Numbered from the stretch's first letter, positions 18,801-27,133 are shown. The stretch is 37,925 nucleotides of DNA from Bacteroidetes bacterium GWF2_43_63 (GCA_001769275.1 MEOQ01000010.1:1-37925), one strand, 5' to 3'. Notes: generated by a model not told the origin, from the sequence alone. Made by a program: numbers and translations.

Positions 18801-21800
18801 ATATCGATGGTGAACCCCGAAGCACTGTGCATCCCGACCTGGGAGCCGATGAGTACACGCTGTATAATGAAAATGCAGGAGTGGTAGAAATATCCGAACC
18901 ACTTTCAGTACCCTATCCCATAAAAGACACTATTTATTCTGCAAAAGTCAGGATCAAGAATTTTGGTATCGACACGCTGAATAAAGTAACCATTAATTGG
19001 TCGGTCAACAATGTTCTTCAAACACCATTTTTATGGACCGGATTAGTACTCCCTGGTGAAATTTCGGACAGTATTGCTATCGGCAATATGTTTTTCCCCA
19101 GCCCGGGAACGGCAACTATCAAGGCTTGGACAAGTTTGCCCAATGACTCAGCCGATGAGTATGTTGCCAATGACAGTCTGTCAAAAACATACACAATCTG
19201 TTCACTTGTTTTCGCAGGCAATTACACCATTGATCCGGGCCTTCCGACAGGCGGGAATAACTATCAGTATTTCGATGAAGTGATTGATATATTGAATGAA
19301 TGCGGGGTGCATGACACAACGGTTTTCAATATTGCAAACGGCATTTATGACACTTTGCTCACTTTTCCGAAAACAATTCCCGGAATGAGCAGTACAGCTC
19401 CCATCACGTTCCAATCTGCTTCCGGAAACCCAACAGATGTGGTATTGCAGCAAAATTCCATATCCGATATAAAGAACTATATCATAGAAATCAACGGAGC
19501 ACATCACCTGTCATTCCGTAACATGACGCTGCGTGCATTGGGCTCCAACTACGGAAACTGTTTCAGAATCGGGAACAATGCCGGATTCATTGAGATTGAA
19601 GGCAATATCCTTGAAGGTCAGGCAACAAATTCCACAAGTGCCGAAATGGCTCTGATCCGCGATTTATCAGGTACAAACGACAGTTGCCTAATAATCAGAA
19701 ACAATGTTTTCAATCGCGGATCCTGCGGAATTTATAGTGAAGGAATCGGATCCACATCTCTGACCAATACCATCACGGTTGAGAACAATCAGTTTATCGA
19801 TTATAATTATAGTGGAATTTATTTATCCTGTTTTAAAAACGCTGTTCTTTCCGGCAATAACCTGAAAACAAATTCAGCATTCCCATCTTCTGTTTCTGTA
19901 TCGCTTAACTATTGCGATAATTCCATTGTCAGTAAAAACAAAATCAACCAGCCCTTCAATAAGGGATTGTACTTTAATTATTGCGATGGAACTGCATCTG
20001 CAAGAAGTGAGATTTCGAACAACTTCATTTCTGTAGGAGGTTCAGTTTATGCAATCGGCTTGCATCTGAACTATTCAAATTATCAAAATGTATTTCATAA
20101 CAGCATTCATTGCTGGGGTAATAATAATACATCCATAACGATCAGATTTGACAACAGCAGCGATTTTGAACTCAAGAATAATATATTGTCCAATACGGCA
20201 GATGGTAAAGTGATTTTTATAAATGGCATTACAAGCGGAACCAGTGATTACAACAATTTATATACTACCGGCCAGACTATTGGTGCCATTGAGTACTTTA
20301 CTTTCTCCAACTTCACTGAATGGAGTACACAAACAGGTATGGATAATAATTCAGTAAATGAAAATCCATATTTTACTTCAACAGAAGATCTCCATATTTC
20401 AACTTTCACCTTAAATGGTGTCGGTACGCCGGTTGGCGTAACTACTGATATTGACAATGAAGCCAGGAGTCTGACAAATCCTGATATCGGAGCAGATGAA
20501 TTCATTCCGTTCCCATATAATACCGGTGTCGTCAGTATATTATCGCCTCAGGATACATCTTATCTGATGCAAGACTCTGTTTATAATGCAAAAGTGCAGA
20601 TTAAAAACTTTGGTCCTGACACATTGGTCAAAGCAGAAATAGAATGGTCGGTCAATGGAATCATGCAGCCATCGGTCATCTGGACAGGCACACTGCTGCC
20701 TGATGAAGTATCTGTCGATATCTTGCTTAACACCGTTTCTTTTTCAAATGTCGGAAATAACACAATCAAAGCATGGACAAAACTTCCCAACGACCACGCT
20801 GACAGTTTCATTTTCAACGACAGCTTGTCAATCGTATATTATGTCTGCAGAACAATATTTGGTGGTGTATATACCCTTGATCCAAGCCAGGCCTCTGCGG
20901 GAAACAACTACAAATACTTTTCAGATATCGTGACAGGATTAAGCACGTGCGGTGTAAGTGATACCACTGTGTTTAATATTGCTCCCGGCGTTTACGACAC
21001 TTTGTTGCATTTCACTTCACCAATACCGGGAATGGGGCCCAATGCGCCCATCATACTGCAATCTGCCACAGGCAATGCTTCAGATGTAACCATTCTGCAC
21101 GATGCAGCCGATGTCAGTGAAAATTATGTAGTGTATCTTGAAGGCGTCAATCATATCGCATTGAAAAATCTGACTATTCAGGCATTGGATACATCTTTCA
21201 GCAACTGTGTACGGATAGGCGGCGGCGCAACAAATATTCTGATTGAAGGAAATATTATTCAGAGTCAGGTCAGCTCAATGTTATATTGGGAAAGGTCTGC
21301 AATAATCAATGACTTTTCTGGCGCAGACAGTAATATTGTTATTAGAAACAATCAAATTTTGAATGGCGCGCTGGGCATTTATATGCGTGGTCCAACTCCC
21401 GGCAATGAAAACAATAATGTTATCGAAGGAAATATCATATCCGGATATCTTTGCTTTGGAATTAATGCAAATCATCAAAATAATCTCACTATAAACAATA
21501 ACACAATTTCAACGAATTCCACATCAACTTTAAATTTTGGTGTTTATTTTAATACCTGTAATTTCTCTACTATCAGTAAAAATCATATTTCTCAGCAAAA
21601 CGGATATGGCATATCTCTTAACTCATGCACTGGAAGTTCAATGTCGCACGGGAATGTAATTAATAATTTTGTTTTCATTGGAGATTCTGCCAATGCCTTT
21701 GGAATTTCTCTTGCAGGAACAGACTACTATAACATATACCATAATACAGTGCACTGCATGAGTAGTAATATTTCATCCAGCAGGTCATATTATTCAACGA

Positions 21801-23167
21801 GCAGCTATTATAATGAAATAAAAAACAATGTCTTTGCAAATTCAGGTGGCGGGTATGCCATTCATTGTACAACAAACAATTCCATTTCAGATTTTAATGT
21901 CCTTTACACCAACGGAGATACGCTATGCTATTATGGATCGACACCTTGCATCACCTTGTCCGATTGGAATGCAACAGCGATGAAAGACAGCAATTCGGTA
22001 AACGCTAATCCGGGGTTTGTTTCACCAACCGACCTGCACGTTACGGGATATGCCAGTAATAATTCCGGAACACCATTGTTGGTGACTGATGATATCGATG
22101 GTGAGCTTCGCGATCTTGTAACCCCCGACATTGGTGCAGATGAATTTACACCATTAATCTCCCCTGTCTACCCCGGCGACATCAGCAACGACGGGCTTGT
22201 TGACGGAAACGATTTGTTGCTGCTCGGATTGAATTACAATGTACCCGGCTCTCCGCGCGATTCGGTGAGCATTGATTGGCTTCCGCAGACCTCGTTCGAT
22301 TGGGGTGCCAACATGAGCGGTGCGGCCCTAGATCTGAAATTTGCCGACTGCAACGGCGATGGCATTACGCTGTACAATGACACCATGGCCATTTCGCAAA
22401 ACTACGGATTGACACACACATTCAAAACCGGCATCACACCAAACTTTCCAAAGGCAACCCCAACTGTCTCGCTGCTTTTCCCCGATACCATTACGGTGAA
22501 CACACCCACCCAAATCGAAGTCGTGCTGAGCGATGCAGCAAATCCATTTACGGATCTGCACGGAATTAAATTTGATTTCAATGTGAACACAAATGTTCAT
22601 ATTGCCAACTTTACACTGACCGCACTGCTGGCCGCACCAGCAACGCAACTGAAGCTCCTGAAAAACACAGGCACCAATGAATATTCGCTTGCATTCACCA
22701 AAACCGACGGAACCGGATTCAACGGATATGGCTCCGCAGCTACAATCACAATGATGTTCGACAGCATTGCAGGATTGCCTTTCAATACCACAGCCACAGT
22801 TTCAAATGCTGTAAGTCTGAATTCTGATGGCACATGGAACAGTCCGACAGGGTCCGCATTATCGTTTATTCTTGCGTCAGGAACAACGGTTCAGATCAAT
22901 GAAATGGAAAGTAATCTGGACCTCAACATCCACCCCAACCCCGCCTCCACACAAACCGAAATCAGTTTCACGCTCCCCGCCCCCGGCAAATGTGTGCTCA
23001 CATTGCGCAACACTTTGGGCGAGCTGATTCAGACCACTACCATTGATGGCCAGAGCGGAAAGAATTCGGTGAACGTCGATCTCAGTAATCTCGGTCAGGG
23101 CATCTTTGTGTACACCCTCGAATACAAAGATGTGGTTCTGACGAGAAGGTTGTCGGTGATGAGATAA
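15827..23167 (+). CDS. Giant secreted protein: four beta-helix modules, dockerin-like, cohesin-like, T9SS tail
   Basis: The start is the ATG at 15827, giving 2446 residues; the in-frame TTG at 15803 lies in the -7 box. A signal peptide (MIKIYSFLAVTAALMITSFS ... SAQ) is followed by four modules starting at 15908, 17552, 19211 and 20858. They have the same plan as in the preceding gene (SIDP opening, NIASGVYDTLL, N-rich helix turns, PDIGADE close) and CARDB/Ig-like linkers after modules 1-3. Module 4 runs directly into a split dockerin-like region (DISNDGLVDGND and DCNGDGITLYND, ~22165-22425), a cohesin-like domain (~22450-22895) and a type A T9SS tail (HPNPASTQTEISFTL ... VVLTRRLSVMR). The first module and the last ~1 kb nearly match the broken gene at 3677, which looks like a one-module version of this protein. 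A surface-structural role is inferred. Confidence 0.92.
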   Translation: MIKIYSFLAVTAALMITSFSTQTASAQLSGIYTIDPSQPTAGNNFKYFGDALTVLNTIGVNDTTVFNIASGVYDTLLTFSSAIPGMGATAPITFQSATGNAADVILKHKATSATDNYVVDFNGVKFVSFKNITFRAIGTYFTTCITLRNNCKNILIEGSSLIGPATTLTSADLALLHTLDYSKDTNIVIRNNVFINGAIGIDMYGNSAPGKNNVIDGNTFSNFYKSAIVTKDQNSILICNNDISTNSGFGNTAAVELLTSDYARVLKNRIVSPRFKAILLNSCNGDTLLRGEISNNFISVGQSTAASSALNLQGSTYYNVFHNSVLCANTNTSSVAFGLSGATNVIVKNNIFSNSGGGFAFYANATSTFVSDYNNLYTTGSYIGWYPYTNCITLADWVQASGKDSNSVSVGPGFISSSDLHTYNFLTQDMGTPVGITDDIDGEIRSTTAPDIGADEYSIISDDAGVVAVVEPANSPGPVINVNNGFKIQIKNFGTDTLTKAVIGWKLNGVLQPQFVWLDTLLPGMISGNILVDSVMFSIPGKNSIGVWTMQPNDVPDANGGNDTLKKQFLVCPGGLDGNYSIDPSQPTTGTNFQSFSDVLIGLNSCGIADTTIFNIASGIYDTLLTFQNTITGINPFNPLIFQSATGNPADVVLRNIPTSYANNYVIDLNGAKYITFRNLTFQSLGTLYSTCILLRNSSRDIKIENNVFEGLTVTAWDSSRALIRSLKATNENYITISNNSFINASFGIYLEGMSTTFPESNNKILDNTFTNFYASAVYTQNESYMKISNNVLSTNTQYSGGSGLSLSYTDYSKITNNRISVPKSYGIHLYYCDGMFSNYGEVSNNFVLINGSSIYPCIGIGSLYSTMYNFYHNSVLVTGTFPTDSRAFQVSNGTSCNVKNNIVANFSGGYAIYTDTSSYKSDFNNLYTTGTYLGLYGNTSVKAIDLPDWITKSHRDSNSVSMNPEFISLTDLHTYCIPMDNLGTPLSITTDIDGEPRSTVHPDLGADEYTLYNENAGVVEISEPLSVPYPIKDTIYSAKVRIKNFGIDTLNKVTINWSVNNVLQTPFLWTGLVLPGEISDSIAIGNMFFPSPGTATIKAWTSLPNDSADEYVANDSLSKTYTICSLVFAGNYTIDPGLPTGGNNYQYFDEVIDILNECGVHDTTVFNIANGIYDTLLTFPKTIPGMSSTAPITFQSASGNPTDVVLQQNSISDIKNYIIEINGAHHLSFRNMTLRALGSNYGNCFRIGNNAGFIEIEGNILEGQATNSTSAEMALIRDLSGTNDSCLIIRNNVFNRGSCGIYSEGIGSTSLTNTITVENNQFIDYNYSGIYLSCFKNAVLSGNNLKTNSAFPSSVSVSLNYCDNSIVSKNKINQPFNKGLYFNYCDGTASARSEISNNFISVGGSVYAIGLHLNYSNYQNVFHNSIHCWGNNNTSITIRFDNSSDFELKNNILSNTADGKVIFINGITSGTSDYNNLYTTGQTIGAIEYFTFSNFTEWSTQTGMDNNSVNENPYFTSTEDLHISTFTLNGVGTPVGVTTDIDNEARSLTNPDIGADEFIPFPYNTGVVSILSPQDTSYLMQDSVYNAKVQIKNFGPDTLVKAEIEWSVNGIMQPSVIWTGTLLPDEVSVDILLNTVSFSNVGNNTIKAWTKLPNDHADSFIFNDSLSIVYYVCRTIFGGVYTLDPSQASAGNNYKYFSDIVTGLSTCGVSDTTVFNIAPGVYDTLLHFTSPIPGMGPNAPIILQSATGNASDVTILHDAADVSENYVVYLEGVNHIALKNLTIQALDTSFSNCVRIGGGATNILIEGNIIQSQVSSMLYWERSAIINDFSGADSNIVIRNNQILNGALGIYMRGPTPGNENNNVIEGNIISGYLCFGINANHQNNLTINNNTISTNSTSTLNFGVYFNTCNFSTISKNHISQQNGYGISLNSCTGSSMSHGNVINNFVFIGDSANAFGISLAGTDYYNIYHNTVHCMSSNISSSRSYYSTSSYYNEIKNNVFANSGGGYAIHCTTNNSISDFNVLYTNGDTLCYYGSTPCITLSDWNATAMKDSNSVNANPGFVSPTDLHVTGYASNNSGTPLLVTDDIDGELRDLVTPDIGADEFTPLISPVYPGDISNDGLVDGNDLLLLGLNYNVPGSPRDSVSIDWLPQTSFDWGANMSGAALDLKFADCNGDGITLYNDTMAISQNYGLTHTFKTGITPNFPKATPTVSLLFPDTITVNTPTQIEVVLSDAANPFTDLHGIKFDFNVNTNVHIANFTLTALLAAPATQLKLLKNTGTNEYSLAFTKTDGTGFNGYGSAATITMMFDSIAGLPFNTTATVSNAVSLNSDGTWNSPTGSALSFILASGTTVQINEMESNLDLNIHPNPASTQTEISFTLPAPGKCVLTLRNTLGELIQTTTIDGQSGKNSVNVDLSNLGQGIFVYTLEYKDVVLTRRLSVMR
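15908..22146 (+). repeat. Four direct ~1650-bp modules
   Basis: Module starts are spaced 1644, 1659 and 1647 bp apart. Module order partly parallels the preceding gene: each gene's third module shares features such as the linker SEPLS(V/M)P.PIKD before it and the GTASARSEISNNFISVGGS type motif. This suggests that whole blocks were duplicated rather than single modules amplified. Confidence 0.88.
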
Positions 23168-23169
23168 AA

Positions 23170-23200
23170 TCTGTCACGGATTTAAAATCCGCGCCAGAAA
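23170..23200. repeat. Short palindromic repeat after the stop codon, copy 2
   Basis: CTGTCACGGATTTAAAATCC followed by GCGCCAG has arms GGATTT/AAATCC. It is the second copy of the element at 15682 and sits in the same place relative to the gene end. Confidence 0.5.
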
Positions 23201-23220
23201 AGTTTTTAAAATCATAATTT

Positions 23221-23249
23221 GAAGGGAGCACGGTGTTGCTCCCTTTTTT
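23221..23249 (+). terminator. Intrinsic terminator, copy 3
   Basis: GAAGGGAGCA...TGCTCCCTTT hairpin with a following T run, 53 bp after the stop at 23167. It is the third copy of the shared terminator. Confidence 0.85.
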
Positions 23250-23791
23250 ATTCAATTTAGAAAAGACGAAACTTAATTCGTGTACAATCGAATCCTTCAG
23301 GATCGGATATTGTTTTGCGCATAGACATCCGGCTTCACGTGATGACAAGGTCGCCTGACGCTATTATTGTTCGACATCCTCCGAATGTCATTTGCTGCGA
23401 AGAGATTTGAGCGGCTGCGAAGGTTTCCAGGAGATCCCGGGTCAGGTAATACAGAGTCCACAGATTACACTGATTTATTCGCATTCTTGTACTATTTCCG
23501 GTGCTCATGAGCTCGTGCCTTTCAGGCACTTCGGTTCACGGAAATACTTTTGTTTCAGCGGCCCCATCGCGATGACTCGGACGTCAACAATTTTTACTGC
23601 GTAATAATCATTGACTACAAAACACTTTTTCAATTATCCGTGGGAATGGCTTCAGTCGCAGGCTGCAAGACATTTTATCCGCTTAAATCCAAAGACCTGC
23701 TGCGGGCATTGTAATCCGTGCTTTCCGTGTCATCCGTGGACAAAAGAACTGGAGCGGCTGCGAAGGTTTTCGGGGAGATTCCGGGTCGCTG
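23250..23791. repeat. Non-coding spacer with degenerate dispersed repeats
   Basis: No convincing gene was found here. A 35-36 bp direct repeat begins GAGCGGCTGCGAAGGTTT (23409-23443 and 23752-23787, both ending CCGGGTC). Sequences like GTCCACAGATTACACTGATT (from 23457) and GTGTCATCCGTGGAC (around 23727) form an imperfect inverted pair of a kind often seen between genes in Bacteroidota. GTGCCTTTCAGGCAC (from 23516) is a small hairpin. The stretch reads as a graveyard of small repeats between convergent transcription units. Confidence 0.6.
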
Positions 23792-23882
23792 GAACTCTGA
23801 ACAAGGAACAAGGAAGTAAGAATTTTGAAGGATCTCTACTTCAAACTTCCTTCTTCCTTCTAATTTCCTTGTTCGGTGTTCA
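23792..23882. repeat. ~90-bp palindrome directly at the citF stop codon
   Basis: GAACTCTGAACA starts the element. GAACAAGGAA on the left pairs with TTCCTTGTTC on the right, with inner arms TTGAAG/CTTCAA. The right arm ends within a few bases of the citF stop (23885-23887, minus strand). A close copy lies at the end of the DPP IV gene (35283-35379). It may act as a transcription terminator or mRNA 3' stabiliser for citF. Confidence 0.7.
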
Positions 23883-23884
23883 AA

Positions 23885-25447
23885 TTATTCCGCCAGCTTC
23901 CAAACCGTATCAATAACGGTCCCATCGACCCATTTGATGACGGCTACAGCTTCGTTGGTGAGTTTTGGTTTCTCCGGCTTACCGCAGATGGCCTCAGCTT
24001 CAGCTTTCAGTTCCTGAATGGTCTTGATCGGAAGCTTACTGTTCTTCATCTTTTCGATGAGGTCGGTGCGTTTCGGATTGATTGCAATTCCGCGCTCAGT
24101 CACAATTACATCAATCATTTCACCAGGGCCGCAGATGGTGGTTACTTCGTCAACCAACACCGGAATGCGGTCGCGGAACAGCGGAATGGGAATGATGACG
24201 GTCTTTGCATGCAGACAGTTCTGCCAGCCACCAATACCGTGAAGCAGCAAACCATCAGAGTGCGTAACAACATTACCATTGAAATTTACATCGATTTCTG
24301 TTGCTCCGAGAATCATGATGTCGGTCATCGTTGTGTAGTTGCCTTTGCTGTGATAGTTGTAGGCCTGCAGCACCGATAAATCAATGTGATTCGGGTTTTC
24401 GCGCGCAGAACGCACTGCTTCGAGATCGAAAGCCTGCGCATCAAGAATATAATCAAGTGTTCCGTTTTCGAGCATCTGCACCATGTACTTGGTACTTCCA
24501 CCGAAAGCAAAGCGGGCCTTTTCGCCACGCGATTTCAGTATCTCTTCCATGTAAACACCCACTGCGAGCGATGTTCCGCCTGCACCCGCCTGCATGCCGC
24601 AACCATCGTGCAACAAACCTGCTTCATCGCAAAACTGTGCAGTCCATTCTGCCAGCAGCAAACGGTCCGGACTGCGCGTTACCTGCGTGGTTCCGGAAAC
24701 AATTTTTTCGGGAATACCGATCTGATCGACAACTACAACATAGTCAACATAGTTTCCCTGCACCTGCATGGGCATACATGGAAAAGGAATCAGATTATCT
24801 GTGACAATAATTACTTTATCAGCATACATATAATCGGCCAGTGAATAGCCCAGAATACCGCATGCAGACTTTCCGCTGAGGGCATTGGCATTTCCAAACG
24901 GATCGGCAATAGGTGCCGCAACAACGGCAATATCGATATGAACTTCACCATCCTGAATGGCCTGAACGCGTCCACCATGCGAGCGAAGCACTGCGCAGCC
25001 GGTCATGCCGCCTTTGGTAGTGAATTTCCCGAGCGGGCCATTCATAGAACCTTCAATGCGGTTGATGGTGCCATCTTCGAGATATTTGATCAAAGGATCA
25101 TTGCATGGAAATGATGCTGAAGGCAGCCATACGAGGTCTTTCACGCCCATTTCATGCGCAATGTCAAAAATGGTATTGCTCACTAAATCTCCATCGCGCA
25201 AATGGTGATGTGTACTGATGGTCATACCGTCTTTGAGACCGCATTTTTTCAGAGCTTCAGCGAGCGAAGAAACGGTTTTGTTTCCGTCTTCGGGATAATC
25301 GATGCAGGTTGGAATCGGTGGCGCATATTTGCGTCCGGTCGGACGATGCTGGCGCAGGCCTTTGAAAGGAACCATTTCCTGTCCGTTTACTTCGGTGGGG
25401 ACTTTACGTCCTATAGCGTTTACTACGAATTTATCGCATTTTTTCAT
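23885..25447 (-). CDS. citF: Citrate lyase alpha subunit (citrate CoA-transferase)
   Basis: The 520-residue product resembles CitF over its whole length and is close to the usual ~505-515 residues. Motifs seen include MTISTHHHLRDGD (~residues 75-87), the glycine-rich GCGMQAGAGGTSLAVGVY (~283-300) and RDRIPVLVDEVTTICGPGEM near the C-terminus. CitF exchanges the acetyl group on the acyl-carrier subunit for citrate, forming citryl-ACP, in the cytoplasmic citrate lyase complex. The ATG at 25447 is 2 nt after the TAG of the citDE fusion, so the two genes are translationally close and surely co-transcribed. The citC, citX and citG genes needed to make and activate the prosthetic group are not in the window. 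Several plus-strand open frames overlap it and are antisense shadows. The gene ends in a palindrome. Confidence 0.93.
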   Translation of the reverse strand: MKKCDKFVVNAIGRKVPTEVNGQEMVPFKGLRQHRPTGRKYAPPIPTCIDYPEDGNKTVSSLAEALKKCGLKDGMTISTHHHLRDGDLVSNTIFDIAHEMGVKDLVWLPSASFPCNDPLIKYLEDGTINRIEGSMNGPLGKFTTKGGMTGCAVLRSHGGRVQAIQDGEVHIDIAVVAAPIADPFGNANALSGKSACGILGYSLADYMYADKVIIVTDNLIPFPCMPMQVQGNYVDYVVVVDQIGIPEKIVSGTTQVTRSPDRLLLAEWTAQFCDEAGLLHDGCGMQAGAGGTSLAVGVYMEEILKSRGEKARFAFGGSTKYMVQMLENGTLDYILDAQAFDLEAVRSARENPNHIDLSVLQAYNYHSKGNYTTMTDIMILGATEIDVNFNGNVVTHSDGLLLHGIGGWQNCLHAKTVIIPIPLFRDRIPVLVDEVTTICGPGEMIDVIVTERGIAINPKRTDLIEKMKNSKLPIKTIQELKAEAEAICGKPEKPKLTNEAVAVIKWVDGTVIDTVWKLAE

Positions 25448-25449
25448 GA

Positions 25450-26676
25450 CTAAGCGTTTTCAGTTAACATTTGTTCTTTCCAGTCAGCAGCCAGTTTGCC
25501 GAGTTTCACAGCCATGTCGATGGTGTGAATGGCGCGTTTAACCACCGGCGGATCAATCATTTTACTTCCGAGCGAAACAACACCAAGGCCTTTGGCTGTG
25601 GCGTCATCAAACGCAAGTACGATTTTTTTAGCTTTGGTGATTTCAGCTTCATCGGGACCATATGCCTCGTGAATCGGCTTGATCTGGCGCGGATGAATAC
25701 AACCCATTCCAACAAAACCGAGTGACTTCGAAACGCGGATGGTGTTTTTCAGTCCATCGATATCGTCCACATCGCTGAAAACAGAGTCGATGGCCTGAAC
25801 GCCGGCCGATTTGCAGGCCAGTGTGAGCAGATTGCGGGCCATGAGCGATTCGTTTCCTTCGCGTGTGCGCTGCACACCCATATCGGCAGTGAAATCCTCG
25901 AGCCCGATGGCAAGCGCCACTACATTGGGCGCGGCAGAAGCAATTTCCTTTGCCCGAAGAACGCCATCAGCACTTTCGATGATGGGCATGAGCCAGATGT
26001 TGCGATTCTTGTCTGTTGCCAGCTCTGCGATTTTTTTGTTCACCAGCTGAATCTGTTCAGCGCTTTCGATTTTTGGAATCAAAATGAGATTCACGCCATG
26101 ATTGACAATAAATTTCAAATCGTCGAGACCGCGTGGAATCTGATTGATACGCACCATTTTTTCGGCGCCGTAGAAATTGACGTTGCGAAGTGCGTTACGG
26201 ACCATAAAAGCCGCTTCGAATTTTTTATCCGGAGCAACGGCATCTTCCAAATCGAGGATCAGTCCATCGGGATGATGAATGCCGGCATTCAGGAACATGG
26301 CCGGCGAATTGCCCGGCAGATAAAGACGCGAAATCCGGTTGCGTTCCTTTTCAGTCTCGTACTGATTTTGTGGAAGAACCGGCAGGAGATATTCTTTCTC
26401 GGTGTCGATCAGCTGACGAATAGCCGCTTCGAGACGGGCCGCCAGCACCGGAGTGACTGCGCCGGAATCCTCGATGGAGACCTGACAGTTTTCAATTCCA
26501 TAAAAACCGGCGACTTCTATGGTCACACGGATGATATCGTTGCCGTACAGAACTTTGACCTTGCTTTTCAGTTCGATCTGAATGCCTCCCTGGTCAGTAA
26601 TCTGCATTTCAATCCGGCAGTCAGAGCGGACTTTGGGACCAGCGTTCCCGCATGAGACAACCACATTTTTCTTCAT
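25450..26676 (-). CDS. citE: Fused citrate lyase gamma (acyl carrier) and beta (citryl-ACP lyase) subunits
   Basis: The 408-residue product has two parts. Residues ~1-95 resemble CitD, the acyl-carrier subunit: NAGPKVRSDCRIEMQI aligns with the CitD region holding the serine that carries the phosphoribosyl-dephospho-CoA group, so Ser18 is the likely attachment site. GNDIIRVTIEV and ARLEAAIRQL also match CitD. Residues ~110-400 are CitE, an HpcH/HpaI-fold lyase: RISRLYLPGNSPAMFLNA, LILDLEDAVAPDKK, ILIPKIESAEQ, ALAIGLEDFTADMG and GCIHPRQI. CitE cleaves citryl-ACP to oxaloacetate and acetyl-ACP. The adjacency to citF makes citrate lyase far more likely than a malyl-CoA-type lyase. In most characterised operons citD and citE are separate genes, so the fusion is notable. 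A -7 box lies 25 nt upstream of the ATG. Confidence 0.92.
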   Translation of the reverse strand: MKKNVVVSCGNAGPKVRSDCRIEMQITDQGGIQIELKSKVKVLYGNDIIRVTIEVAGFYGIENCQVSIEDSGAVTPVLAARLEAAIRQLIDTEKEYLLPVLPQNQYETEKERNRISRLYLPGNSPAMFLNAGIHHPDGLILDLEDAVAPDKKFEAAFMVRNALRNVNFYGAEKMVRINQIPRGLDDLKFIVNHGVNLILIPKIESAEQIQLVNKKIAELATDKNRNIWLMPIIESADGVLRAKEIASAAPNVVALAIGLEDFTADMGVQRTREGNESLMARNLLTLACKSAGVQAIDSVFSDVDDIDGLKNTIRVSKSLGFVGMGCIHPRQIKPIHEAYGPDEAEITKAKKIVLAFDDATAKGLGVVSLGSKMIDPPVVKRAIHTIDMAVKLGKLAADWKEQMLTENA

Positions 26677-26701
26677 ATAGAGTAGTATTGAATTATGGGG
26701 T

Positions 26702-26709
26702 CAAACTTA
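26702..26709 (-). promoter_or_regulatory. Bacteroidota -7 promoter box (TAAGTTTG) for citDE-citF
   Basis: Read on the minus strand, TAAGTTTG matches TAnnTTTG exactly, 25 nt upstream of the ATG at 26676. No -33 TTTG is seen at the usual 19-21 bp spacing. Confidence 0.55.
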
Positions 26710-26767
26710 CAAAAAATCCGGGAAAACCCCTCGAATAGTTACAAATTGCTATTACCTTTTCGGCTGC

Positions 26768-26911
26768 GCACCCAACATTTTGGCGTCCGCCCGACAATGA
26801 TTTGCGATTCAGCGCGGACACGGAATCGTTGGGTGCTTTGGCTTGTGCCCTGACGATTCCAGGTCAGCAAGTCTTTTATCACCCTTTACTGGCTGGCGCT
26901 AAAATGTCGGG
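26768..26911. repeat. Complex palindromic element A (GCACCCAAC/GTTGGGTGC family)
   Basis: GCACCCAAC (26768-26776) pairs with GTTGGGTGC (26828-26836). CCCAACATTTTGGCGTC (26771-26787) is also an imperfect inverted copy of GGCGCTAAAATGTCGGG (26895-26911). CCTGACGATTCCAGGTCAG (from 26849) lies between them. The same blocks occur at 37739-37925, 11 kb away. It has no coding capacity. Confidence 0.75.
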
Positions 26912-26915
26912 AATA

Positions 26916-27041
26916 CCAACATTCCATAGTTCTACCGATGGGTGTAGTCTGAAAAAATGATTTGTTGGGTTTAGTCTCGAAGACTAAACCCTGCAGAAAA
27001 AACTATTAGACTACACCCAACTCAGAACATGGAATAGTTGG
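26916..27041. repeat. Three-level nested palindrome
   Basis: Outer arms CCAACATTCCATAGTTCT (26916-26933) and AGAACATGGAATAGTTGG (27024-27041) are imperfect. Middle arms GGGTGTAGTCT (26940-26950) and AGACTACACCC (27008-27018) are perfect. The inner hairpin GGGTTTAGTCT/AGACTAAACCC (26967-26991) has a 3-nt loop. The whole could fold into one ~126-nt structure. Confidence 0.8.
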
Positions 27042-27080
27042 TGAGAGGTCTCAGCATCCGACTCATGGCTTATTCTCATT

Positions 27081-27133
27081 GTCGCAACGATTCCATATCC
27101 TTCGTTTTACTGCGGACGATGGAATATTGTGAC
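27081..27133. repeat. Palindromic element related to the MITE-like element at 29856
   Basis: GTCGCAACGATTCCATA (27081 on) and GATGGAATATTGTGAC (27118-27133) are imperfect inverted arms. CGGACGATGGAATATTGT here is the exact reverse complement of 29883-29900, and CGATTCCATATCC (27088-27100) recurs at 29955-29967. Confidence 0.65.

Noticed and set aside
22328-22648. Antisense frames of 60-106 codons inside the giant genes, citF and others
   Set aside because: They mirror codon bias on the coding strand, recur at the same place in paralogous modules, and have no recognisable domain or start signals.
23876-24379. Plus-strand frame of 167 codons overlapping citF
   Set aside because: citF has full-length family similarity on the other strand. 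The overlapping frame has no recognisable domain.
25450-26676. Malyl-CoA or HpcH/HpaI aldolase family enzyme instead of CitE
   Set aside because: The N-terminal CitD-like carrier domain and the citF gene 2 nt downstream point specifically to citrate lyase.
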